NCBI GenBank assembly: GCA_030867875.1
Contig: JAOWCC010000446.1
Coordinates: forward strand, 1 to 64,000
Origin: Actinernus sp. WN-2022
Lineage: Eukaryota > Cnidaria > Anthozoa > Actiniaria > Actinernidae
Reading direction: 5' to 3'
DNA length: 64,000 bases
In this document: piece by piece, positions 11,590-24,900 of the stretch
Layout: each line of letters opens with the position of its first letter
How positions within the stretch are numbered: the first letter of the stretch is position 1
Position numbers and translations under genes: made by a program
The notes under the pieces: model-generated
The model's input: the letters and a program-made list of their open reading frames with translations, nothing else
What the model was told of the DNA's origin: nothing
Databases searched by the model: none

Positions 11590-14500
11590 TTCCTGATTCA
11601 TCATTCCTGAATCATCATTCCTGATTCCTGATTCATCATTCCTGATTCCTGATTCATCATTACTGATTCCTGATTGATCACTCCTGATTCCTGATTCCTG
11701 ATTCCTGAGTCATCATCCTGATTCATCATTCCTGATTCCTGATTCATCATTGCTGATTCCTGATTCATCATTCATCATTCCTGATTCCTGATTCATCATT
11801 CCCTGATTCATCATTGCTGATTCCTGATTCATCATTGCTGATGTCCTGATTCATCATTCCTGATTCATCATTCCTGATTCATCATTCCTGATTCATCATT
11901 CATCATTCCTGATTCATCATTCCTTATTCCTGATTCATCATTCCTGATTCCTTTTCCTGATTCATCATTCCTGATTCCTGATTCATCATTCATCATCCTG
12001 ATTCGTCATCATCATTCCTGATTCATCATTCCTGATTCCTGATTCCTGATTCATCATTCCTGATTCATCATTCCTGATTCATCATTCCTTATTCCTGATT
12101 CATCATCCTGATTCCTGATTCCTGATTCATCATTCCTGATTCCTGATTCCTGATTCATCATTCCTGATTCATTATTCCTGATTCATCATTCATCATTCCT
12201 GATTCATCATTCCTGATTCCTGATTCCTGATTCTCATTCCTGATTCATCATTCCTGATTCCTGATTCATCATTCATGATTCCTGATACATCATACCTGAT
12301 TCCTGATTCATCATTCCTGATTCCTGATTCATCATTCCTGATTCATGATTCAACATTCCTGATCCTGATTCATCAATCCCCTTTCATGATCATCATTCCT
12401 GATTCCTGATTCATCATTCCTGATTCCTGATTCATCATTGCTGATTCCTGATTCCTGATTCCTGATTCATCATTCATCATTCCTGATTCCTGATTCTGAT
12501 TCATCATTCCTGATTCATCATTCATCATTCCTGATTCATCAATCCTCATTCCTGATTCATCATTCCTGATTCCTGATTGAACATTCCTCTTTCCTGATTG
12601 ATCATTCCTCATTCCTGATTCATCATTCCTGATTCCTGATTCATCATTCCTGATTCCTGATTGATCACTCCTGATTCCTGATTCCTGATTCATCATTCCT
12701 GATTCCTGATTCATCATTGCTGATTCCTGATTCATCATTCATCATTCATCATTCCTGATTCCTGATTCATCATTCCTGATTCATCATTCATCATTCCTGA
12801 TTCATCATTGCTGATTCCTGATTCATCATTCCTGATTCATCATTCCTGATTCATCATTCCTGATTCATCATTCATCATTCCTGATTCATCATTCCTTATT
12901 CCTGATTCAATCATTCCTCTTTCCTGATTCATCATTCCTGATTCCTGATTCATCATTCCTGATTCCTGATTCATCATTCCTCATTCCTGATTCATCAATC
13001 CTCATTCCTGATTCATCATTCCTGATTCCTGATTGATCATTCCTCTTTCCTGATTGATCATTCCTCATTCCTGATTCATCATTCCTGATTCTTGATTCAT
13101 CATTCCTGATTCCTGATTGATCATTCCTCTTTCCTGATTGATCATTCCTCATTCCTGATTCATCATTCCTGATTCCTGATTCATCATTGCTGATTCTGAT
13201 TCATCATTCATCATTCCTGATTCCTGATTCATCATTCCTGATTCATCATTCATCATTCCTGATTCATCATTGCTGATTCCTGATTCATCATTCCTGATTC
13301 ATCATTCCTGATTCATCATTCATCATTCCTGATTCATCATTCATCATTCTGATTCATCATTCCTTATTCCTGATTCCTGATTCATCATTCCTGATTCCTG
13401 ATTCCTGATTCATCATTCATCATTCCTGATTCGTCATTCATCATTCCTGATTCATCATTCCTGATTCCTGATTCATCATTCCTGATTCCTGATTCCTGAT
13501 TCATCATTCCTGATTCATTATTCCTGATTCCTGATTCCTGATTCATCATTCATCATTCCTGATTCGTCATTCATCATTCCTGATTCATCATTCCTGATTT
13601 CCTGATTCATCATTCCTGATTCCTGATTCCTGATTCATCATTCCTGATTCATTATTCCTGATTCCTGATTCATCATTCCTGATTCCTGATTCCTGATTCA
13701 TCATTCCTGATTCCTGATTCCTGATTCATCATTCCTGATTCATTATTCCTGATTCATCATTCCTGATTCCTGATTCATCATTCCTGATTCCTGATTCACC
13801 ATTCCTGATTCCTGATTCATCATTGCCTCTTTCCTGATTCATCATTCCTGATTCCTGATTCATCATTCCTGATTCCTGATTCATCATTCCTCATTCCTGA
13901 TTCATCAATCCTCATTCCTGATTCATCATTCCTGATTCCTGATTGATCACTCCTGATTCCTGATTCCTGATTGATCATTCCTGATTTATCATTCCTGATT
14001 CCTGATTCATCATTGCTGATTCCTGATTCATCATTCATCATTCCTGATTCCTGATTCATCATTCCTGATTCATCATTCATCATTCCTGATTCATCATTTC
14101 TGATTCCTGATTCATCATTCCTGATTCATCATTCCTTATTCCTGATTCATCATTCCTGATTCCTTATACCTGATTCATCATTCCTGATTCCTGATTCATC
14201 ATTCATCATTCCTTATTCGTCATTCATCATTCCTGATTCATCATTCCTGATTCCTGATTCCTGATTCACCATTCCTGATTCATCATTCATCATTCCTGAT
14301 TCATCATTCCTTATTCCTGATTCATCATTCCTGATTCCTGATTCCTGATTCATCATTCCTGATTCCTGATTCCTGATTCATCATTCCTGATTCATTATTC
14401 CTGATTCATCATTCATCATTCCTGATTCATCATTCCTGATTCCTGATTCCTGATTCATCATTCCTGATTCATCATTCCTGATTCCTGATTCATCATTCAT

Positions 14501-17500
14501 GATTCCTGATTGATCATTCCTCTTTCCTGATTGATCATTCCTCATTCCTGATTCATCATTCCTGATCCTGATTCATCATTGCTGATTCCTGATTCATCAT
14601 TCATCATCCTGATTCCTGATTCATCATTTCCTGATTCATCATTCATCATTCCTGATTCATCATTGCTGATTCTGATTCATCATTCCTGATTCATCATTCC
14701 TGATTCATCATTCATCATTCCTGATTCATCATTCATCATTCCTGATTCATCATTCCTTATTCCAGATTCCTGATTCATCATTCCTGATTCCTGATTCATC
14801 ATTCATCATTCCTGATTCGTCATTCATCATTCCTGATTCATCATTCCTGATTCCTGATTCCTGATTCATCATTCCTGATTCCTGATTCCTGATTCATCAT
14901 TCCTGATTCCTGATTCCTGATTCATCATTCCTGATTCCATTATTCCTGATTCCTGATTCATCATTCCTGATTCCTGATTCCTGATTTATCATTCCTGATT
15001 CCTGATTCCTGATTCATCATTCCTGATTCATTATTCCTGATTCATCATTCCTGATTCCTGATTCATCATTCCTGATTCCTGATTCACCATTCCTGATTCC
15101 TGATTCATCATTCCTCTTTCCTGATTCATCATTCCTGATTCCTGATTCATCATTCCTGATTCCTGATTCATCAATTCTCATTCCTGATTCATCAATCCTC
15201 ATTCCTGATTCATCATTCCTGATTCCTGATTGATCACTCCTGATTCCTGATTCCTGATTCCTGATTCATCATTCCTAATTCCGATTCATCATTGCTGATT
15301 CCTGATTCATCATTCATCATTCATCATTCCTGATTCCTGATTCATCATTCCTGATTCATCATTCATCATTCCTGATTCATCATTGCTGATTCCTGATTCA
15401 TCTTTCCTGATTCATCATTCCTTATTCCTGATTCATCATTCCTGATTCCTTATACCTGATTCATCATTCCTGATTCCTGATTCATCATTCATCATTCCTG
15501 ATTCGTCATTCATCATTCCTGATTCATCATTCCTGATTCCTGATTCCTGATTCACCATTCCTGATTCATCATTCATCATTCCTGATTCATCATTCCTTAT
15601 TCCTGATTCATCATTCCTGATTCCTGATTCCTGATTCATCATTCCTGATTCCTGATTCCTGATTCATCATTCCTCATTCATTATTCCTGATTCATCATTC
15701 ATCATTCCTGATTCATCATTCCTGATTCCTGATTCCTGATTCATCATTCCTGATTCATCATTCCTGATTCCTGATTCATCATTCATGATTCCTGATTCAT
15801 CATTCCTGATTCCTGATTCATCATTCCTGATTCCTGATTCATCATTCCTCTTTCCTGATTCATCATTCCTGATTCCTGATTCATCATCCTGATTCCTGAG
15901 TCATCATTCCTCATTCCTGATTCATCAATCCTCATTCCTGATTCATCATTCCTGATTCCTGATTGATCATTCCTCTTTCCTGATTGATCATTCCTCATTC
16001 CTGATTCATCATTCCTGATTCCTGATTCATCATTCCTGATTCCTGATTGATCACTCCTGATTCCTGATTCCTGATTCCTGATTCATCATTCCTGATTCAT
16101 CATTCCTGATTCCTGATTCATCATTGCTGATCCTGATTCATCATTCATCATTCATCATATCCTGATTCCTGATTCATCATTCCTGATTCATCATTCATCA
16201 TTCCTGATTCATCATTGCTGATTCCTGATTCATCATTCCTGATTTCATCATTCCTGATTCATCATTCATCATTCCTGATTCATCATTCATCATTCCTGAT
16301 TCATCATTCATCATTCCTGATTCATCATTCCTTATTCCTGATTCATCATTCCTGATTCCTTATTCCTGATTCATCATTCCTGATTCCTGATTCATCATTC
16401 ATCATTCCTGATTCGTCATTCATCATTCCTGATTCATCATTCCTGATCATCATTCCTGATTCCTGATTCCTGATTCATCATTCCTGATTCATCATTCCTG
16501 ATTCATTATTCCTGATTCATCATTCCTCATTCCTGATTCATCATTCCTGATTCCTGATTCCTGATTCATCATTCCTGATTCCTGATTCAATCATTCATGA
16601 TTCCTGATTTATCATTCCTGATTCCTGATTCATCATTCCTGATTCCTGATTCACCATTCCTGATTCCTGATTCATCATTCCTCTTTCCTGATTCATCATT
16701 CCTGATTCCTGATTCATCATTCCTGATTCCTGATTCATCATTCCTCATTCCTGATTCATCAATCCTCATTCCTGATTCATCATTCCTGATTCCTGATTGA
16801 AACATTCCTCTTTCCTGATTGATCATTCCTCATTCCTGATTCATCATTCCTGATTCCTGATTGATCATTCCTGATTCCTGATTGATCACTCCTGATTCCT
16901 GATTCCTGATTCCTGATTCATCATTCCTGATTCCTGATTCATCATTGCTGATTCCTGATTCATCATTCATCATTCCTGATTCCTGATTCATCATTCCTGA
17001 TTCATCATTCATCATTCCTGATTCATCATTGCTGATTCCTGATTCATCATTCCTGATTCATCATTCCTGATTCATCATTCCTGATTTCATCATTCATCAT
17101 TCCTGATTCATCATTCCTTATTCCTGATTCATCATTCTGATTCCTTATACCTGATTCATCATGCCTGATTCTGATTCATCATTCATCATTCCTGATTCAT
17201 CATTCATCATTCCTGATTCATCATTCCTTATTCCTGATTCATCATTCCTGAGTCCTGATTCCTTATTCATCATTCCTGATTCCTGATTCCTGATTCATCA
17301 TTCTGATTCATTATTCCTGATTCATCATTCATCATTCCTGATTCATCATTCCTGATTCCTGATTCCTGATTCATCATTCCTGATTCATCATTCCTGATTC
17401 CTGATTCATCCATTCATGATTCCTGATTCATCATTCCTGATTCCTGATTCATCATTCCTGATTCCTGATTCATCATTCCTGATTCAGATTCAACATTCCT

Positions 17501-17765
17501 GATTCCTGATTCATCAATCCTCTTTCATGATTCATCATTCTGATTCCTGATTCATCATTCCTGATTCCTGATTCATCATTTCCTGATTCCTGATTCCTGA
17601 TTCATCATTCCTGATTCATCATTCCTGATTCATCATTCATCATTCCTGATTCATCATTCTGATTCCTGATTCATCATCATCATTCCTGATTCATCATTCA
17701 TCATTCCTGATTCGTCATTCATCATTCCTGATTCATCATTCCTGATTCATCATTCCTGATTCCTG
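11590..17765. repeat. HOR block D, copy 1 (indel-rich)
   Basis: It matches about 31,300-37,190 in landmark order: CCTGAATC (11,609 vs 31,314), CATGATT-ATACATC (12,276 vs 31,983), the private unit CTTGATT (13,091 vs 32,809), type III (15,017), a 68-codon stop-free tract (15,436), type II (about 16,597 vs 36,009). Offset is about 19,705-19,718, then about 19,412 after a 315-bp loss in the other copy. This copy carries many single-base insertions and deletions (CATCATCC, GATTCTGATT, GATTTC) that break the 7-bp phase, unlike its relatives at 31, 48 and 60 kb. Confidence 0.8.
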
Positions 17766-18950
17766 ATTCATCATTCCTTATTCCTGATTCATCATTCCTG
17801 ATTCCTTATACCTGATTCATCATTCCTGATTCCTGATTCATCATTTCATCATTCCTTATTCGTCATTCATCATTCCTGATTCATCATTCCTGATTCCTGA
17901 TTCCTGATTCACCATTCCTGATTCATCATTCATCATTCCTGATTCATCATTCCTTATTCCTGATTCATCATTCCTGATTCCTGATTCCTGATTCATCATT
18001 CCTGATTCCTGATTCCTGATTCATCATTCCTGATTCATTATTCCTGATTCATCATCATCATTCCTGATTCATCATTCCTGATTCCTGATTCCTGATTCAT
18101 CATCCTGATTCATCATTCCTGATTCCTGATTCATCATTCATGATTCCTGATTGATCATTCCTCTTTCCTGATTGATCATTCCTCATTCCTGATTCATCAT
18201 TCCTGATTCCTGATTCATCATTGCTGATTCCTGATTTCATCATTCATCATTCCTGATTCCTGATTCATCATTCCTGATTCATCATTCATCATTCCTGATT
18301 CATCATTGCTGATTCCTGATTCATCATTCCTGATTCATCATTCCTGATTCATCATTCATCATTCCTGATTCATCATTCATCATTCCTGATTCATCATTCC
18401 TTATTCCAGATTCCTGATTCATCATTCCTGATTCCTGATTCATCATTCATCATTCCTGATTCGTCATTCATCATTCCTGATTCATCATTCCTGATTCCTG
18501 ATTCATCATTCCTGATTCCTGATTCCTGATTCATCATTCCTGATTCCTGATTCCTGATTCATCATTCCTGATTCATTATTCCTGATTCCTGATCATCATT
18601 CCTGATTCCTGATTCCTGATTCATCATTCCCTGATTCCTGATTCCTGATTCATCATTCCTGATTCATTATTCCTGATTCATCATTCCTGATTCCTGATTC
18701 ATCATTCCTGATTCCTGATTCACCAATCCTGATTCCTGATTCATCATTCCTCTTTCCTGATTCATCATTCCTGATTCCTGATTCATCATTCCTGATTCCT
18801 GATTCATCATTCCTCATTCCTGATTCATCAATCCTCATTCCTGATTCATCATTCCTGATTCCTGATTGATCACTCCTGATTCCTGATTCCTGATTCCTGA
18901 TTCATCATTCCTAATTCCTGATTCATCATTGCTGATTCCTGATTCATCAT
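17765..18950. repeat. Second copy of the 14.1-15.3 kb segment
   Basis: Landmarks of D1 recur about 3,640 bp downstream: CCTTATTCGTC (14,212 vs 17,853), CCAGATTCCTG (14,763 vs 18,406) and the type III cassette (15,017 vs 18,653). The offset drifts from about 3,643 to 3,636 because of single-base indels in both. Beyond about 18,950 it switches to a CACCATT-bearing tract resembling 9,480-9,630. Confidence 0.75.
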
Positions 18951-21900
18951 TCATCATTCATCATTCCTGATTCCCTGATTCACCATTCCTGATTCCATCA
19001 TTCATCATTCCTGATTCATCATTCCTTATTCCTGATTCATCATTCCTGATTCCTGATTCCTGATTCATCATTCCTGATTCCTGATTCCTGATTCATCATT
19101 CCTGAGTCATTATTCCTGATTCATCATTCATCATTCCTGATTCATCATTCCTGATTCCTGATTCCTGATTCATCATTCCTGATTCATCATCCTGATTCCC
19201 TGATTCATCATTCATGATTCCTGAATCATCATTCCTGATTCCTGATTCATCATTCCTGATTCCTGATTCATCATTCCTCTTTCCTGATTCATCATTCCTG
19301 ATTCCTGATTCATCATTCCTGATTCCTGATTCATCATTCCTCATTCCTGATTCATCAATCCTCATTCCTGATTCATCATTCCTGATTCCTGATTGATCAT
19401 TCCTCTTTCCTGATTGATCATTCCTCATTCCTGATTCATCATTCCTGATTCCTGATTCATCATTCCTCATTCCTGATTCATCAATCCTCATTCCTGATTC
19501 ATCATTCCTGATTCCTGATTGATCACTCCTGATTCCTGATTCCTGATTCCTGATTCATCATTCCTAATTCCTGATTCATCATTGCTGATTCCTGATTCAT
19601 CATTCATCATTCATCATTCCTGATTCCTGATTCACCATTCCTGATTCATCATTCATCATTCCTGATTCATCATTCCTTATTCCTGATTCATCATTCCTGA
19701 TTCCTGATTCCTGATTCATCATTCCTGATTCCTGATTCCTGATTCATCATTCCTGATTCATTATTCCTGATTCATCATTCATCATTCCTGATTCATCATT
19801 CCTGATTCCTGATTCCTGATTCATCATTCCTGATTCATCATTCCTGATTCCTGATTCATCATTCATGATTCCTGATTCATCATTCCTGATTCCTGATTCA
19901 TCATTCCTGATTCCTGATTCCATCATTCCTCTTTCCTGATTCATCATTCCTGATTCCTGATTCATCATTCCTGATTCCTGATTCATCATTCCTCATTCCT
20001 GATTCATCAATCCTCATTCCTGATTCATCATCCTGATTCCTGATTGATCATTCCTCTTTCCTGATTGATCATTCCTCATTCCTGATTCATCATTCCTGAT
20101 TCCTGATTCATCATTCCTGATTCCTGATTGATCACTCCTGATCCTGATTCCTGATTCCTGATTCATCATTCCTGATTCATCATTCCTGATTCCTGATTCA
20201 TCATTGCTGATTCCTGATTCATCATTCATCATTCATCATTCCTGATTCCTGATTCATCATTCCCTGATTCATCATTCATCATTCCTGATTCATCATTGCT
20301 GATTCCTGATTCATCATTCCTGATTCATCATTCCTGATTCATCATTCATCATTCCTGATTCATCATTCATCATTCCTGATTCATCATTCCTTATTCCTGA
20401 TTCATCATTCCTGATTCCTTATTCCTGATTCATCATTCCTGATTCCTGATTCATCATTCATCATTCCTGATTCGTCATTCATCATTCCTGATTCATCATT
20501 CCTGATTCATCATTCCTGATTCCTGATTCCTGATTCATCATTCCTGATTCATCATTCCTGATTCATTATTCCTGATTCAATCATTCATCATTCCTGATTC
20601 ATCATTCCTGATTCCTGATTCCTGATTCATCATTCCTGATTCCTGATTCATCATTCATGATTCCTGATTCATCATTCCTGATTTCCTGATTCATCATTCC
20701 TGATTCCTGATTCACCATTCCTGATTCCTGATTCATCATTCCTCTTTCCTGATTCATCATTCCTGATTCCTGATTCATATTTCCTGATTCATCATTCCTC
20801 ATTCCTGATTCATCAATCCTCATTCCTGATTCATCCATTCCTGATTCCTGATTGATCACTCCTGATTCCTGATTCCTGATTCCTGATTCATCATTCCTAA
20901 TTCTGATTCATCATTGCTGATTCCTGATTCATCATTCATCATTCATCATCATTCCTGACTTCCTGATTCACCATTCCTGATTCATCATTCATCATTCCTG
21001 ATTCCATCATTCCTTTATTCCTGATTCATCATTCCTGATTCCTGATTCCTGATTCCATCATTCCTGATTCTGATTCCCTGATTCATCATTCCTGATTCAT
21101 TATTCCTGATTCATCATTCATCATTCCTGATTCATCATTCCTGATTCCTGATTCCTGATTCATCATTCCTGATTCATCATTCCTGATTCCTGATTCATCA
21201 TTCATGATTCCTGATTCATCATTCCTGATTCCTGATTCATCATTCCTGATTCCTGATTCATCATTCCTCTTTCCTGATTCATCATTCCTGATTCCTGATT
21301 CATCATTCCTGATTCCTGATTCATCATTCCTCATTCCTGATTCATCAATCCTCATTCCTGATTCATCATTCCTGATTCCTGATTGATCATTCCTCTTTCC
21401 TGATTGATCATTCCTCATTCCTGATTCATCATTCCTGATTCCTGATTCATCATTCCTCATTCCTGATTCATCAATCCTCATTCCTGATTCATCATTCCTG
21501 ATTCCTGATTGATCACTCCTGATTCCTGATTCCTGATTCCTGATTCATCATTCCTAATTCCTGATTCATCATTGCTGATTCCTGATTCATCATTCATCAT
21601 TCATCATTCCTGATTCCTGATTCACCATTCCTGATTCATCATTCATCATTCTGATTCATCATTCCTTATTCCTGATTCATCATTCCTGATTCCTGATTCC
21701 TGATTCATCATTCCTGATTCTGATTCCTGATTCATACTTCCTGATTCATTATTCCTGATTCATCATTCATCATTCCTGATTCATCATTCCTGATTCCTGA
21801 TTCCTGATTCATCATTCCTGATTCATCATTCCTGATTCCTGATTCATCATTCATGATTCCTGATTCATCATTCCTGATTCCTGATTCATCATTCCTGATT

Positions 21901-24900
21901 CCTGATTCATCATTCCTCTTTCCTGATTCATCATTCCTGATTCCTGATTCATCATTCCTGATTCCTGATTCATCATTCCTCATTCCTGATTCATCAATCC
22001 TCATTCCTGATTCATCATTCCTGATTCCTGATTGATCATTCCTCTTCCTGATTGATCATTCCTCATTCCTGATTCATCATTCCTGATTCCTGATTCATCA
22101 TTCCTGATTCCTGATTGATCACTCCTCTGATTCCTGATTCTGATTCCTGATTCATCATTCCTGATTCATCATTCCTGATTCCTGATTCATCATTGCCTGA
22201 TTCCTGATTCATCATTCATCATTCATCATTCCTGATTCCTGATTCATCATTCCTGATTCATCATTCATCATTCCCTGATTCATTCATTGCTGATTCCTGA
22301 TTCATCATTCCTGATTCATCATTCCTGATTCATCATTCATCATTCCTGATTCATCATTCATCATTCCTGATTCATCATTCCTTATTCCTGATTCATCATT
22401 CCTGATTCCTTATTCCTGATTCATCATTCCTGATTCCTGATTCATCATTCATCATTCCTGATTCGTCATTCATCATTCCTGATTCATCATTCCTGATTCA
22501 TCATTCCTGATTCCTGATTCCTGATTCATCATTCCTGATTCATCATTCCTGATTCATTATTCTGATTCATCATTCATCATTCCTGATTCATCATTCCTGA
22601 TTCCTGATTCCTGATTCATCATTCCTGATTCCTGATTCATCATTCATGATTCCTGATTCATCATTCCTGATTCCTGATTCATCATTCCTGATTCCTGATT
22701 CACATTCCTGATTCCTGATTCATCATTCCTCTTTCCTGATTCATCATTCCTGATTCCTGATTCATCATTCCTTATTCCTGATTCATCATTCCTCATTCCT
22801 GATTCATCAATCCTCATTCCTGATTCATCATTCCTGATTCCTGATTGAACATTCCTCTTTCCTGATTGATCATTCCTCATTCCTGATTCATCATTCCTGA
22901 TTCCTGATTCATCATTCCTGATTCCTGATTGATCACTCCTGATTCCTGATTCCTGATTCCTGATTCATCATTCCTGATTCCCTGATTCATCATTGCTGAT
23001 TCCTGATTCATCATTCATCATTCATCATTCCTGATTCCTGATTCATCATTCCTGATTCATCATTCATCATTCCTGATTCATCATTGCTGATTCTGATTCA
23101 TCATTCCTGATTCATCATTCCTGATTCATCATTCCTGATTCATCCATTCATCATTCCTGATTCATCATTCCTTATTCCTGATTCATCATTCCTGATTCCT
23201 TATACCTGATTCATCATTCCTGATTCCTGATTCATCATTCATCATTCCTGATTCATCATTCATCATTCCTGATTCATCATTCCTTATTCCTGATTCATCA
23301 TTCATCATTCCTGATTCATCATTGCTGATTCCTGATTCATCATTCCTGATTCATCATTCCTGATTCTGATTCCTGATTCATCATTCCTGATTCATCATTC
23401 CTGATTCCTGATTCATCATTCATGATTCCTGATTCATCATTCCTGATTCCTGATTCATCATTCCTGATTCCTGATTCCTGATTCATCATTCCTGATTCAT
23501 CATTCCTGATTCCTGATTCATCATTCATGATTCCTGATTCATCATTCCTGATTCCTGATTCATCATTCCTGATTCCTGATTCATCATTCCTCTTTCCTGA
23601 TTCATCATTCCTGATTCCTGATTCATCATTCCTGATTCCTGATTCATCATTCCTCATTCCTGATTCATCAATCCTCATTCCTGATTCATCATTCCTGATT
23701 CCTGATTGATCATTCCTCTTTCCTGATTGATCATTCCTCATTCCTGATTCATCATTCCTGATTCCTGATTCATCATTCCTCATTCCTGATTCATCAATCC
23801 TCATTCCCTGATTCATCATTCCTGATTCCTGATTGATCACTCCTGATTCCTGATTCCTGATTCCTGATTCATCATTCCTAATTCCTGATTCATCATTGCT
23901 GATTCCTGATTCATCATTCATCATTCATCATTCCTGATTCCTGATTCACCATTCCTGATTCATCATTCATCATTCCTGATTCATCATTCCTTATTCCTGA
24001 TTCATCATTCCTGATTCCTGATTCCTGATTCATCATTCCTGATTCCTGATTCCTGATTCATCATTCCTGATTCATTATTCCTGATTCATCATTCATCATT
24101 CCTGATTCATCATTCCTGATTCCTGATTCCTGATTCATCATTCCTGATTCATCATTCCTGATTCCTGATTCATCATTCATGATTCCTGATTCATCATTCC
24201 TGATTCCTGATTCATCATTCCTGATTCCTGATTCATCATTCCTCTTTCCTGATTCATCATTCCTGATTCCTGATTCATCATTCCTGATTCCTGATTCATC
24301 ATTCCTCATTCCTGATTCATCAATCCTCATTCCTGATTCATCATTCCTGATTCCTGATTGATCATTCCTCTTTCCTGATTGATCATTCCTCATTCCTGAT
24401 TCATCATTCCTGATTCCTGATTCATCATTCCTGATTCCTGATTGATCACTCCTGATTCCTGATTCCTGATTCCTGATTCATCATTCCTGATTCATCATTC
24501 CTGATTCCTGATTCATCATTGCTGATTCCTGATTCATCATTCATCATTCATCATTCCTGATTCCTGATTCATCATTCCTGATTCATCATTCATCATTCCT
24601 GATTCATCATTGCTGATTCCTGATTCATCATTCCTGATTCATCATTCCTGATTCATCATTCATCATTCCTGATTCATCATTCATCATTCCTGATTCATCA
24701 TTCCTTATTCCTGATTCATCATTCCTGATTCCTTATTCCTGATTCATCATTCCTGATTCCTGATTCATCATTCATCATTCCTGATTCGTCATTCATCATT
24801 CCTGATTCATCATTCCTGATTCATCATTCCTGATTCCTGATTCCTGATTCATCATTCCTGATTCATCATTCCTGATTCATTATTCCTGATTCATCATTCA

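Noticed and set aside
23340..23924. 194-codon minus-strand frame as a repetitive surface or coiled protein gene
   Set aside because: Its sequence is only NDESGIR/NQESGMM heptads, it is disrupted by one-base indels in sister copies, and codon positions show no protection from change.
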